Positions 1-55,159 of a stretch of DNA of 64,000 bases are shown here, one piece after another. The first letter of the stretch is position 1. Each line of letters begins with the position of its first letter. Position numbers and translations under genes: made by a program. Below the pieces are notes generated by a model. That model searched no databases, was not told where the DNA came from, and saw only the letters and a list, made by a program, of their open reading frames with translations. This DNA is from Dromiciops gliroides (taxonomy: Eukaryota > Chordata > Mammalia > Microbiotheria > Microbiotheriidae), in the NCBI RefSeq assembly GCF_019393635.1, contig NC_057861.1, positions 54,635,532-54,699,531 of the forward strand, read 5' to 3'.

Positions 1-51
1 CAAGTCACTTAACCCTCATTGCCCCACAAAAAACAAACAAACAAACAAAAA
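1..51 (+). mobile_element. SINE, 3' end only (cut by window edge)
   Basis: caagtcacttaaccctcatt followed by an A/CAAA tail. Confidence 0.85.
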
Positions 52-54
52 TAT

Positions 55-220
55 TGGGGGCAGGTAGGTGGCGCAGTCGATAAAGCATTGGCCTTGGATT
101 CAGGAGGACCTGAGTTCAAATCTGGCTTCAGACACTTGACACTTACAAGCTGTGTGACCCTGGGCAAGTCACTTAACCCTCATTGCCCTGCAAAAAAAAA
201 CAAAACGAAAACAAAAAACT
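55..220 (+). mobile_element. Marsupial tRNA-derived SINE
   Basis: Full body beginning gggggcaggtaggtggcgca and ending in an A-rich tail. Confidence 0.93.
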
Positions 221-221
221 G

Positions 222-430
222 GGAAGACCGGAAGGGGCCAGGTTGTGAAAGGTCTTTAAAAACTAAAGGATGTTTATGTTTGATCCTCAGAGTAATAGGG
301 AGCCACTGGAGTTTATGTAGGGGAGCGACATGGTCAGACCTGTATTTTTAAGAATATCACTTTGACAGCTGAGTGGGGAATAGACTGGAGTGGGGAGAGA
401 CTCAAGGCAAGGAGACCACCCAACAGGCTA
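222..430 (+). mobile_element. L2-like LINE relic
   Basis: Phrases gggagccactggagttta, gcgacatggtcagacctg and gactggagtggggagagact are typical of the internal L2 region. A second copy lies at 6,225-6,430. Confidence 0.5.
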
Positions 431-703
431 CCCCAATAACCCAGAACCCCCATCTCCAAGTCTAGCATTTTTGCTAGCTACTCTACAGTGCCTCAAGACC
501 TCAACATGTGGGTTTCATCACCTAAGCCACCAATTTTCCCCAAGTCCCAGAAAGATGAACATAGGAGTCAGCAGAACTGACTGAACCTAAGTTAATGGAG
601 AATCTGGGACCAAAAAACCTGCCATGGACTGATCTCTCCTACAAAATATTTTCATTCCCATCATTCAGCATTCATCAACATCTCAGCCATCAAAAATAAA
701 CTC

Positions 704-863
704 TGGGGCAGCTAGGTGGCACAGTGGATAAAGCACCAGCCCTGGAGTCAGGAGTACCTGAGTTCAAATCTGGCCTCAGACACTTGACACTTACTAGCTG
801 TGTGACCCTGGGCAAGTCACTTAACCCCCATTGCCCCACCAAAAAAAATAAAAATTAAAAATA
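704..863 (+). mobile_element. Marsupial tRNA-derived SINE
   Basis: ggggcagctaggtggcacag body with an A-rich tail. Confidence 0.93.
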
Positions 864-949
864 TACTCTAACACCAAAGGATAGAAGGAAGACTTCTCTA
901 CAGCATAATTAGGTGGGCTGCATCCGGAGCCCCCCCCTCCACTGCCCCT

Positions 950-2395
950 GCGGGGCGCCACAGGCAGGAAAGATGGTGGTTCTTCATTCATCTAATAAAT
1001 TAGGCAGCGCAGAATTTGGGAGGCCAGCTGCTCATTTCTGGGCTGGCATAAGGGCCAAGCGCTTTTCCATCTCTATGAGCAACTTCACACCATCCACCAC
1101 CATCTGCACCAGCTCCACCTCTGAGAAGGCCAATTGGTCAACATTGGAGATGTCAAAGACACCACCCACAGCAGCCATGTCCACACCCCCTGGCCCCCTC
1201 TTCTGCAGCCTCAGCTTCTTCAGCACCTCTCCAAATTTCACATGCTTGCCCAGGTGGGGAAGCTTGATGTGGACACCTGCACGCAGGCCTGTGCCCAGTT
1301 TGGAGGGGCATGTCAGGATGTAGCCCAGGTGGGAGTTCCACATGAACTCGCGGTTCTTGGTCTTAAAAATGGTTTCAATCTGGGGGAGCCCTGTGCAGAA
1401 GCGTGTGAACACCTCCTTCGTGTTGCCGCCCTTCTGCATGGAGATGACCCTCAGGTGATCTTCCTCAGTGATCCACACCAGAAAGGTCTTGTTGTCATCG
1501 TGCCAAATGCCCCTGCCATCAGGCCAGTCTCCGGCCATGCCAGATGCCAAGAGGAGTGGGGAGACAGGCTTGTCAAAGAGGAAGTGCTCATCAAGCAGCT
1601 GCTGCTGTTCCTGCTCAGTTATGTTCTCCAGAGCGTAGTACTTCCCATTCAGGTCACCCTCCAGGCTGGCCAGAGCTTCCGCAGAGAGCTTCTCTATGGC
1701 TCGGCACTCGCCCCGGCTGCAGTGTGGGGGCAGGCAGAATCCTCGGATGCTCCTGACAGTTCTAACACGAGAACTCAGCACATAGTTGGGATCCAGGTCC
1801 TCACCACCCCGCAAATGATCAGGGTTAAGATCAGTCTTATGGGGGACAGCTAGGTGGCGCAGTGGATAAAGCACCGGCCCTGGAGTCAGGAGTACCTGAG
1901 TTCAAATCCGACCTCAGACACTTAACACATACTAGCTGTGTGACCCTGGGCAAGTCACTTAACCCCAATTGCCTCACTAAAAAAAAAAAAAAAAAGATCA
2001 GTCTTATGCTCATCTGAAGGCTTGTAGCCTCCATGTTGGTCCTCAATGATAGGACCGAACAGTTCCTTGAACACTTCATAGCTCTCTTCATCTCCAGCTA
2101 CACGGCCCACAGTCATGATGAATGGGTGCCCTGGGTTGTCCACACCGGTCTGGATGATGTCATCCAGGGTGAAGCCGCTGGGTGTAGCCTTATCCCGGAG
2201 TTTTTCATAGAGCTCTGGGGTCAGCACCTTAGCCTTGTGGTTGTTGTGCGAGGAGAGGTCGGGATATTCCTCCTCAGCGGGGTAGCGGGACTTCAGCATG
2301 TTGTGGCTATTGGCAACGGCATGATGGCAGGAGGCGAGGGTGCTCCGAGGGTCGCAGAAGACGGAGAAGTTCAGAGGATGCTGCTGCTACACTAC
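950..2395 (-). pseudogene. Processed pseudogene of brain-type creatine kinase (CKB), split by a SINE
   Basis: Intronless antisense copy of a creatine kinase B mRNA, including a piece of 5' UTR before the ATG near 2,324. Recognised by AHNNH-like [70 protein letters not shown] and the end LMPAQK with stop at 1034-1032. The frame stays open over nearly the whole enzyme. Damage seen: one base lost just after the third codon, about seven codons missing near the C-terminus ([12 protein letters not shown]), Asn-to-Lys after the active-site Cys (CPSK for CPSN), and a SINE inserted at 1,842-1,995 in the [10 protein letters not shown] region. No poly-A tail or clean target duplication was found. The high identity suggests a fairly young copy. 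Confidence 0.93.
1842..1995 (+). mobile_element. tRNA-derived marsupial SINE inside the CKB retrocopy
   Basis: Full body from ggggacagctaggtgg to an A tail. Flanked by a perfect 13-15 bp direct repeat, gatcagtcttatg, at 1829-1841 and 1996-2008. It is younger than the retrocopy. Confidence 0.95.
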
Positions 2396-2437
2396 AATCC
2401 CAGGCACCTTAGCCAGAGCTCAATTACCAAGTCCAAC

Positions 2438-2520
2438 ACTGTCAGTCTTTTTTTTTTTTTTTTTTTTTTTTTTTTAGTGAGGCAATTGGGGTTAAGTGAC
2501 TTGCCCAGGGTCACACAGCT
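2438..2520 (-). mobile_element. 5'-truncated SINE
   Basis: T tail plus only the 3' part of the body, flanked by cactgtcagtctt on both sides, a target-site duplication. Confidence 0.88.
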
Positions 2521-2675
2521 GTACACTGTCAGTCTTAAAGCAACTTTTAGGCAATTTTAAAATTTGATGTTTCCTTTCTCTTACATCACTATAGTATCCC
2601 ACATATCCTTCCACCACCCCTCCCTGAAAGCCATCCCATATAACAAACACTATTTCTTTAAAGAGGGGGAAAAGA

Positions 2676-2810
2676 GGGGCGGCTAGGTGGCGCAGTGGAT
2701 AGAGCACCGGCCCTGGAGTCAGGAGTACCTGAGTTCAAATCCGGCCTCAGACACTTAACACTTACTAGCTGTGTGACCCTGGGCAAGTCACTTAACCCCA
2801 ATTGCCTCAC

Positions 2811-2835
<25 letters not shown>
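2676..2835 (+). mobile_element. Marsupial tRNA-derived SINE
   Basis: ggggcggctaggtggcgcag body and a long A tail. It sits inside an unclassified older repeat (about 2,550-2,940) that shares the phrase gccatcccatata with 41,560. Confidence 0.92.
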
Positions 2836-2843
<8 letters not shown>

Positions 2844-3147
2844 GGGGAAGAAGTCAGCACGACTGATCGATACATTGAGAAAGGCTGAAAACCTGTGCTA
2901 TGCATAAAAACACTTATTTTAATGGTTTCTTCTACTGCTATAGTTTAGACCAAGTGTGTAGATTTCCTTTGTTTCTAAAATATGCATCTGTGTGTATGAG
3001 CATAAGTGTATTTTTATTTATATGTGATCTCTAGACACATTTTTGTGTTATGCTTGTAGTGAAGTTATGTAAGTCTCAATTTTGTATGTGAAAACGGGAT
3101 TATGAGAGAGAGAGTTATACAGAGAATTCTTGAAATTCACATTCACG

Positions 3148-3296
3148 TGGGGCAGCTAGGTGGCGCAGTGGATAGAGCACCGGCCCTGCATTCAGGAGGA
3201 CTTGAGTTCAAATCCGACCTCAGACCCTTGACACTAACTAGCTGTGTGACCCTGGGCAAGTCACTTAACCCCATTCGCCTCACCAAAAAAAAAAAA
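3148..3296 (+). mobile_element. Marsupial tRNA-derived SINE
   Basis: Full-length, flanked by the perfect 11 bp repeat tcacattcacg (3137-3147 and 3297-3307). Confidence 0.95.
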
Positions 3297-3454
3297 TCAC
3301 ATTCACGCTAAGTAGGAACATTTCTGAGCACTCAGTGGTTTTTTGGGGTCAGGGATGAACACATCATCTTGACCCCTGCTGCCTTTTCCACATTCAATTC
3401 TCTGGGAAAGATTTTTCCTACTTTTCCTTCTTCTGAGGACAGAGTCTTTTGGTT

Positions 3455-3600
3455 TGGGAGGCAGCAAAATGTAGGAGAAAGAAAGCCACCCTGGGAGCCA
3501 GAAGACCTGAGTTCTGGTCCCAGCTCTAACCCTACCAGGTTATGGGATTTCAGGTAAATCACTTCTCTCAGTCTCCTCACCTCTAAGAAGAAATGGAGTC
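3455..3600 (+). mobile_element. MIR-like SINE relic
   Basis: Order of ccagaagacctgagttctgg, taaatcacttctctcag and cctcacctctaag fits a diverged MIR body. Confidence 0.6.
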
Positions 3601-3666
3601 TAAGGTCTAGTCCAGCTCTTCTAGTCTATGTTCCAATATTTAAAGACTCTAGAAGAAAATGAGGAG

Positions 3667-3800
3667 GGGTAGAGCACGGCCCTGGAGTCAGGAGTACCTG
3701 AGTTCAAATCCGGCCTCAGACACTTAACACTTACCAGCTGTGTGACCCTGGGCAAGTCACATAACCCCAATTGCCTCACTAAAAAAAAAAAAGAAGAAGA
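3667..3800 (+). mobile_element. SINE missing its first part
   Basis: Starts at gtagagcacggccctggag, then normal body and A tail. Confidence 0.88.
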
Positions 3801-3991
3801 AAATTATGACCTAGGAATAATGTGTCCCATTCCCCAAACTTTCAAAAGAAACAGAAAATCTCCCCAGTACCCTTTCTATAGAGCATATTGATCAGGAATG
3901 CTGCCCTCTACTGCAGGGGTAAAGGTGAAATATTGCAAGCAGAAGGAAGGTAGGACCTTCCTTACAATCTCCCCATTTTTTTCTTTTGTAG

Positions 3992-49019
<45,028 letters not shown>

Positions 49020-49480
49020 TCCTGTGGCTGGGAAGATCAGGAGGCACGTGGCCTTTGGGGATCCCCCTGAAGCAGGCAGTGGCTACTGAGCCTAAGGAGC
49101 TGCGTGTCTCCTTACGCTGGACAGCAGCAGTAGCCTGAAAGCCAAGAACCATCCGCTGTGGTGAAGGGTGGAATGGCAGCCCCTGCCACCTGGGTGGGTT
49201 ATGGGCAGGGGAGGGTATGGGAGTTGCATTTAATATGGTGCAATTTATTAGGCTATTCTGTACAAGTAAACATGAGCTGTTTCAGACTCTGGCTTGTGGG
49301 GGAAGAATGACTCAGCCCTTCCCCAGGCAGCCACCCTTAGTCCAGGAGGAGTAAGACCCATTACTTACTAGCACTAGTCACAGGCAGCAAATGTAATTCT
49401 GTGTCTTTGTATCCCATGAACTGAGCACAGGGAATCTTGAACATATTAGTTGGCACTGAATAAAGGTTTGCTGAATTTTA
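49020..49480 (+). other. TMPRSS9: TMPRSS9 3' UTR (predicted)
   Basis: Runs from the stop codon to a site about 15-20 bases past the AATAAA at 49459-49464. The last about 85 bases resemble the 3' end of an ancient L2/MIR-type repeat (phrases like tgtctttgtatccc, ttggcactgaataaagg). Confidence 0.7.
49459..49464 (+). terminator. TMPRSS9: Polyadenylation signal AATAAA of TMPRSS9
   Basis: First canonical AATAAA after the stop, 440 bases downstream, followed by a GT-rich patch (cacttgttgggtg). Inferred to be the cleavage signal; no transcript was seen. Confidence 0.7.
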
Positions 49481-49620
49481 CTCCACTTGTTGGGTGACCA
49501 AGGACCAATCATTTAATCTCTTGGACTCTCAGTTTATTCATCTATAAAATGGGCTAATACTTTAATCCTTACACTACCTGCCTCACAAAGATGCAGCATA
49601 CGCTTAAAAGTGCTATAGGT

Positions 49621-49784
49621 GGGGGCAGCTAGGTGGCGCAATGGATAGAGCACTGGCCCTGGAGTCAGGAGGACCTGAGTTCAAATCTGGTCTCAGACAC
49701 TTAACACTTACTAGCCGTGTGACCCTGGGCAAGTCACTTAACCCCAATTGCCTCACCAAAAAAAAAAAAAGAAAAGAAAAGAAA
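49621..49784 (+). mobile_element. Marsupial SINE, first of a serial insertion
   Basis: Flanked by aaagtgctataggt. The right copy of that target is shared with the next SINE. Confidence 0.95.
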
Positions 49785-49797
49785 AAGTGCTATAGGT

Positions 49798-49944
49798 AGG
49801 CAGCTAGTGTTAAGTGGTGCAGTGGATAAAGCCCTGGCCCTGGATTCAGGAGGACCTGAGTTCAAATACAGCCTCAGACACTTGACACTTACTAGTTATA
49901 GGACCCTGGACAAGTCACTTAACCCTCACTGCCCTGAAAAAAAA
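49798..49944 (+). mobile_element. Marsupial SINE, second of a serial insertion
   Basis: Lies between the second and third copies of aagtgctataggta; its head has a small tgttaa insertion. Confidence 0.94.
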
Positions 49945-50202
49945 AAGTGCTATAGGTATGTCTGTGAAATGTTTTAGCCGTCACTCCTCCCTCCACATCC
50001 AGCAACTGGAGTCTCAGGATGAGATGCCTAGCTGGGCTGAGACCTCAAGGTGATTGATTGTTGCTGGCAAATCAGCATTCAGGACAAGGCCCCCCTGAAC
50101 CTGTGGCACCAGCCAAGTGGACCACCAGACCTGAGGGAAGTCAAGTCAAACAGCAGTCAGGAGGAACCCTAACCAACCCTGAAAATGCAAAACAGCATCC
50201 TT

Positions 50203-50443
50203 GGTGGCTAGGTGGTATAGCAAGCACTTGGGCCTAGAATCAAGAAGACCCGAGTTTGAATCCAGCCTCAGACACCATGAGACCCTGAGAAAGTCACTTA
50301 TAACCTGTTTGCCTCAGTTTCCTCAACTCAAATGGGAATACCTCTTTGCAGGGCTGTTGCGAGGACCGAATGAGGTATTTGTGAAGCACTTAGCCCAGTG
50401 CCAGGCACAGAGTAGGCGCCATATAAATGCTATTATTATCATC
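50203..50443 (+). mobile_element. CORE-SINE relic
   Basis: ggtggctaggtggtatagca, tttgcctcagtttcctcaac, gagtaggcgccatataaatg. Confidence 0.8.
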
Positions 50444-50604
50444 CCTTATTCTCCAGGCCATCTTCTTTCTCATCACCTGGCTCTCCGCAGCCCATAATAC
50501 CAAAGTCAAGTGGAAGGGGGGAAATATAGCAGTGGCAGACATTCGAACTCAAATGATTGTGCTGAGATTAGAACAGGAAGGGACCTAGTAGTCATTCAGT
50601 CCAG

Positions 50605-50788
50605 GACTTCTTAAACTTTTCCCACTCACGACCCCTCTTCACCCAGGCAATTTTTACTCGACCCCAGATATATAAAATAGGTGTGCATAACCTTTCATTG
50701 TTGCCAAATTTTTGGTGACCCCCACATTCAGTTACATGACCCCATGTTGGGTCACAGCCCAGCTGAAGCTTTTAGTCTTAACTCTTAA
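50605..50788. mobile_element. hAT-type DNA transposon relic (non-autonomous)
   Basis: ttcttaaacttttcccactc, acgacccctcttcacccagg and gaccccatgttgggtcacag match a familiar non-autonomous hAT pattern; ends not clean. A SINE is inserted at its right edge. Confidence 0.5.
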
Positions 50789-50941
50789 TTTTTTTGGGGG
50801 GAGGGGGTGAAGCAATTGGGGTTGGGTGACTTGCCCAGGGTCACACAGCTAGTGAGTGTCAAGTGTCTGAGGCCGAATTTGAACTCAGGTCCTCCTGACT
50901 CCAGGGTCGGTGCTCCATCCACTGCGCCACCTAGCTGCCCC
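50789..50941 (-). mobile_element. Marsupial tRNA-derived SINE
   Basis: Flanked by agtcttaactctt and agtctcaactctt. Confidence 0.93.
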
Positions 50942-51520
50942 CACTAGTCTCAACTCTTCATCTTGGAGAGATGACATGACTTGCCTATGGTCACATGAAT
51001 GAGTGATGATCAGCCTTCTGACTCCAGATCTAGGCTGGCTCCTGCCAGGCCCACACCGCCAGGCCAGGCAGGCTGGGCCATCCCACCCAGCCCATTCCCA
51101 ACCAACTGGACACATCCCTGCTCAGAGGCACAAACCTTTGAAAGAAAAATCCATACACTTGTCATTACTCAGAAGATGGAGAGAAGTTGCTCTGGTGTCA
51201 CAGACAGCAATTTACTGTTTTCTGGACAAATGACAGGGAGTAAAGATAATATCCCTTGCCTCCAAGGCTCATGGGCTGCACATCTCCCACCCAAGAGAGC
51301 CAAACATGCCTTTCCCAGGGAACAGCCAAGGCCCAGCTCAGAATCGGTGCATGACAGTGCCAGGCGATGTGGGGAACCTTCAGGGGGTGGCCAGGAGCTT
51401 CCTCGGCCCGCAGAAGACCTCAGATAGTCAATCCTTAGCCTAAAGGCTTCGACCAAGGCAGAGAAGGGGAGAACTGGGCCCTTAGAGAAGGGCCGAGATC
51501 CAGGCTCCACAAACAGGGCT

Positions 51521-51526
51521 TTTATT
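51521..51526 (-). terminator. TIMM13: Polyadenylation signal AATAAA of TIMM13
   Basis: TTTATT on the plus strand, about 215 bases past the stop, followed on the minus strand by a GT-rich patch (tgtttgtgg). It would give a short 3' UTR ending near 51,500, about 2 kb from the convergent TMPRSS9 end. Confidence 0.65.
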
Positions 51527-51740
51527 AGTGTGTTGAGAAGGGGGTGGGGAATCACCAAGGGATCGAGCCAAATTTCATGAATCACCCCCCCTGCCCCTGT
51601 CTTATGCCTTTCATTCTCAAAGCACCTTGTCAGAAGGGAGGGTGAGAGAATGAGCTCCCTGGTGGTATCCAGGGCCGACCCACTCTGAGGTCTGGACAAC
51701 ACAGCTAGAGTTCTGCATGTCCACTAAAAGAGCACATGCC

Positions 51741-51839
51741 TCACATGTTGGCTCGCTCCCGCTGCAACCTTGAGTTGTAGGCTCGGGACACTGTATTCCA
51801 GGCGTCCATGTACCGATCCATGCACATCGCGATGCACTT
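51741..51839 (-). CDS. TIMM13: TIMM13 exon 3 with stop
   Basis: Encodes [17 protein letters not shown] to RERANM and TGA at 51743-51741. It carries the second CX3C motif. The preceding intron contains a CORE-SINE at 51,911-52,158. Confidence 0.97.
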   Translation of the reverse strand, partial: KCIAMCMDRYMDAWNTVSRAYNSRLQRERANM

Positions 51840-53730
51840 CTGGAAAGGAAACAAACGAAGCAGGTAGAAAGGAGGCTCAGGGCCCTGCTTCAACTGCTCC
51901 TAGATCCTACATGGGACAGCTCAGAGGTGCCATCCTGCTGAGAGTGCCAGGCCTGGAGTCAGGAAGACCTGAGTTCAAATCCAGCCTCAGGCACTTACTA
52001 GCTATGTGGCCCTGGGCAAGTCACTTAACCTCTGGTTGCCCCAGTTTCCTCATGTGTAAAGTAAATTGAGCTGGAGAAGGAAATAAAAACGACTCCAGCA
52101 TCTTTGCCAAATAAACCCCAAATGGGGTCAGAGTTAGATATGACTGAACAACATCTTCAGATGGCCATTCAGAAGAAGCTGCCAAGCATCACAAATGCCC
52201 ACAGAACCCTAGCACTAAAGGCAAGGGTGGCTTTCAGGAGAAATAGTTTACGCTGGACTCCAATAACAGGCCAGAGGAGATTTTTTTGTCTCTAGCCTGT
52301 GTCCCGTACAGCCCTGTATGGGGGTCCTCCAGAAGGGTACAGTGAAGTGGCCAACAACAAAACAAGGCCTGAACCCTAATTCTGCTACTTACTATCCTAT
52401 TAAGCAAAATCATCTCACCTCTGACCCACCAGTGCCTCCTCTGTAGGGACTCAGCCCAAGATGCCTCAAAGGGCCCTTCCAGCTTTAAATCCTGACAGCC
52501 ATGACCTCAGAGGGCATCTAGTCTAATTTCCTACCCCAAGCATGAAACCCTACTCAGGCATCTCAGGGTCTATGGGAATGCTAATTTCGGAGCTTCCCTC
52601 CATTCCTTCCAACAAGCTGAATCTCTCCATTGGTTCTAACTAAACTAAACAATCCCCTCTTCCCCAGGTCAGCCTTTTATCTATCCAGACACAGGAATGA
52701 CACCACCTCTGAAGTCTCCTCTAATTCCTTGGGTTGCTCTGCCTTTCCGCTCCTCACTACACTCCTGGAGAGCCATCAGTCGATCCATAAACTCTCATTC
52801 AGCACCTACTATGCGCCTGACACTGTGCTGAGCACTAGAGATAAAGAAAGGCAAAGGGAACTCCAAATGAATAAAGAACTACTAGGTAACAGAGCCCGGA
52901 TTGCAAGTTAGTTGTTCCAACTCAAAACCTCTCCTCTCGAGGTCACCCGAGCTACCTCCAATGACACAACTCGCCAGAGCCAGAGCCTGACCAGAGCAGA
53001 GGACAGCCCTCCCCGCCTTCACATCCTCGGGGTTCCTGGGGGCAGGTCCTCGTCCACCCCCCCCTCCCCATATATGTCACCAGCTCTTGTCCCCTCCCTC
53101 TTGGGATACCCCCAGAGGCCAACTCTGCTCCCTCCAGGTTCCTAGTTACTCGAGCAAAGTCCCGGGACACGTGCCACCTCCCACCCCCGTCCCGGAGAGG
53201 AGGGGGCGGGGTTGGGCCTGGCCCACCCAGCTCGAGTTCCATGCAGGTAGTTCAGTGCCAGCCCCCCAGGCCCCCTCGTGGCTGACCACTGAGAGATTCC
53301 CCTCACGCCGCACGGGGGTAGAGGTGACTCAAGACAGAACCAGGGGTGGATACCTTGGTCTCTGCAGCCCACGGCCCGACACCCCAGCTGAAGGGGCGGG
53401 GACCCGGGGCCCCACGTGGGGTCCCCCAGCGAGGCGCCCTCACCTGCTCGGAGTTGTCCAAGGAGCTGCCGGGCTTCCCAATGCACTTCCGGAAACACTT
53501 GTTCGTCATCCTCTGAAGGGGACAGGGAGACACAGTGACCCCGCGTGTCGGGGGACCCTCTGCCCGGCCCCGGCCCCAGCCCCCGCGCCCCGGTCCCGCA
53601 CCTGCAGCAGCTCCTGCGCGTTGGCCACGGCGATCTGCACCTTCACTTGCTCCATGATGAGCCCTGGGTCCAGCTTCCCGCCCCCGGCCCCCGCCGCACC
53701 CCCGAAGTCTGAGCCGAAGCTGCCCTCCAT
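51741..53730 (-). CDS. TIMM13: TIMM13, small Tim chaperone, complete
   Basis: Mitochondrial import inner-membrane translocase subunit Tim13. In the intermembrane space it forms a hexamer with TIMM8A/B and escorts hydrophobic precursors such as TIM23. Exons on the minus strand: 53730-53602, 53512-53444, 51839-51741, all with GT-AG introns of 89 and 1,604 bases. The product is 98 residues: [11 protein letters not shown], a Gly/Ala stretch slightly longer than the human one, then [20 protein letters not shown]. The twin CX3C motifs are C49FRKC53 and C68IAMC72, whose disulfides hold the helical hairpin, and the chain ends [11 protein letters not shown]. The Met at 53730 is chosen because it matches the family start; an in-frame ATG three codons earlier (MGAM) is possible. 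It is convergent with TMPRSS9 and in tandem with LMNB2, as in human. Confidence 0.98.
51911..52158 (+). mobile_element. MAR1-type CORE-SINE in TIMM13 intron 2
   Basis: gggacagctcagaggtgcca head, tgagctggagaaggaaataa core, tatgactgaacaacat tail. Confidence 0.88.
53444..53512 (-). CDS. TIMM13: TIMM13 exon 2
   Basis: 69 bases, 23 codons, phase 0 on both sides. Encodes [18 protein letters not shown] and DNSEQ, carrying the first CX3C motif. Confidence 0.97.
53602..53730 (-). CDS. TIMM13: TIMM13 exon 1
   Basis: 43 codons from ATG, ending AQELLQ at a GTGCGG donor. It lies inside the CpG-rich promoter region. The Gly-rich loop GGAAGAGGG is the only variable part. Confidence 0.97.
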
Positions 53731-54668
53731 GGCCCCCAAGCAAAGTCACCCGGGTGCCGCCACTGCCGCCGCGTGCACCGACCCGTACCTGCACCGGAAG
53801 CCGACCCCGGCGCACCACGGGAAACGCAGTCCCAGGGGAGCCGAGAGCGGAAGGGATGGGGAGGAGCCGGCGACAAAAGGGAAAACTACGGCGCCCACAA
53901 GGCCACGCGCCGCGGGTCGCGCGCGCTGGAGCAAGTCCTGTAGGGCGGGACTGAGGGCCGTTAAGTGACCCTGGCCTTTGAGCTTGCGCGATGCGTTAAC
54001 CGCCTCGAGCCGGTTAGTTCAAGGGGGTTGTGATGTCACTAAGACCTCCCGGCCCCGCCCCGCTCTTACCGGGCGCTTTTAGATGAGCGGCTGTGGGGCT
54101 GACGGTCAGCAACCCTCCCCTTCAGCGAAAAGCCTGGGCGAGGAGGGCCCCCGCTCCCGCCGCGCAATGCAAGCCGGGACATCTCCCATCCCCAACATAA
54201 AAGCACAAAGGCTTGGTAGCGGTCCGGCTCTGCGAACAGGCACCCTGCCCAGCCGAGACCAGTACCTGGGTGCGCAGGCACTAGGCCCTACGCCAACCCG
54301 CCAGCCATACCTCCATGCAAGTGCCCGGACCCGTACATGCCTTCTGACCCCTTCACGACCACTCCTCCCCTCCCTCCACCACCACCCCGCCCCCGCCTTC
54401 CCCCGATCCTCACATCCTAGTAGTGCACCGAGAAAGAATCGCGGGTGGGGAAACTGAGGGCCCAGCAAGTGAGGTACGCCTCCAGAGTTGAGATTCGAAT
54501 CCAGATCCTTTGGCTTCCTTCCCCAGGGCCGTAGACCGGGAAACGCAGCAACTGGACTTTTACCTGGGCTTTAGCAAACAAAAGGCTAGAAAGGGGACAT
54601 TAAATAAGGTTAATGGAGCCCTTTGCTCCCTTTCTGTTTAACATGCGACCCGACCGAGGCCTTGAATA

Positions 54669-54826
54669 AAGGCAGCTGGGTGGTACAATGGTTAGAGCAC
54701 TGGACCTGGAATCAGGAACACCTGACTTCAAATCCGGCCTCACACTGACTAGCCATGGGAACCCTGCCTCGATTTCCTCATCTGTCAGATGGGGATAATA
54801 ACACCCACTTCAGAGTTACGAGAAAA
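54669..54826 (+). mobile_element. CORE-SINE relic
   Basis: ggcagctgggtggtacaatg, gatttcctcatctgtcagat. Confidence 0.8.
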
Positions 54827-55159
54827 TGACAATATTTTTTAAATTAAAAAAAATTTTTAATTTGAATTTCAAATTCTCTTCCTCCAGTCCGTCCCCCACC
54901 CTTTGAGAAGGCAAGCAATATTATACCCATTATATATGTGGTCTTGCAAAACATATTTCCATATTAGCCACGTTGCAAAAAAAAAAGAAGCAAGAAAAAT
55001 ACAATCAAAAGAAACATACTTCAATATGCACTCAAGTTCATCAGTTCTCCGAGATGGATAAGCATTTTTCATTGAGTCCTTTGGAATTGAAAATGACTAT
55101 CTGTGAAGCACTTTGCAAACCATTATATAAATGCTATTATTATAAATGGCATGCTTATC

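Larger units (their letters stand above)
49480..51500. other. Convergent intergenic region TMPRSS9-TIMM13
   Basis: About 2 kb between the two polyadenylation signals. Filled by two tandem SINEs, a CORE-SINE, a hAT-like relic and one more SINE; no gene seen. Confidence 0.75.
53240..54180 (-). promoter_or_regulatory. TIMM13: CpG-rich promoter region of TIMM13
   Basis: Dense CpG and GC content, absent elsewhere in the window, covers exon 1, intron 1 and about 400 bases upstream. Two ETS-type cores on the plus strand lie just upstream of the start codon: CCGGAAG at 53794-53800 and GCGGAAG near 53847. No TATA box is seen. Typical of a housekeeping promoter; the exact start site is not determined. 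Confidence 0.75.

Noticed and set aside
1134-1853. Plus-strand open frame of 239 codons
   Set aside because: Shadow of the minus-strand creatine kinase retrocopy.
2695-2907. Many open frames reading like ALDSGGPEFKSGLRHLTLTS or the reverse-strand [18 protein letters not shown]
   Set aside because: They are translations of the SINE body on either strand and recur at every SINE copy; they are not genes.
1-3990. Search for the TMPRSS9 start and membrane segment
   Set aside because: No hydrophobic segment with acceptable splice sites was found; presumed upstream of the window.
53303-53818. Minus-strand open frame of 171 codons through TIMM13 exon 2
   Set aside because: Reads through both TIMM13 introns; only the 23 codons of exon 2 are real coding.
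53087-53968. Plus-strand open frame of 293 codons over TIMM13 exon 1
   Set aside because: Low-complexity Pro/Ala/Arg product of the CpG island, antisense to the conserved TIMM13 exons.
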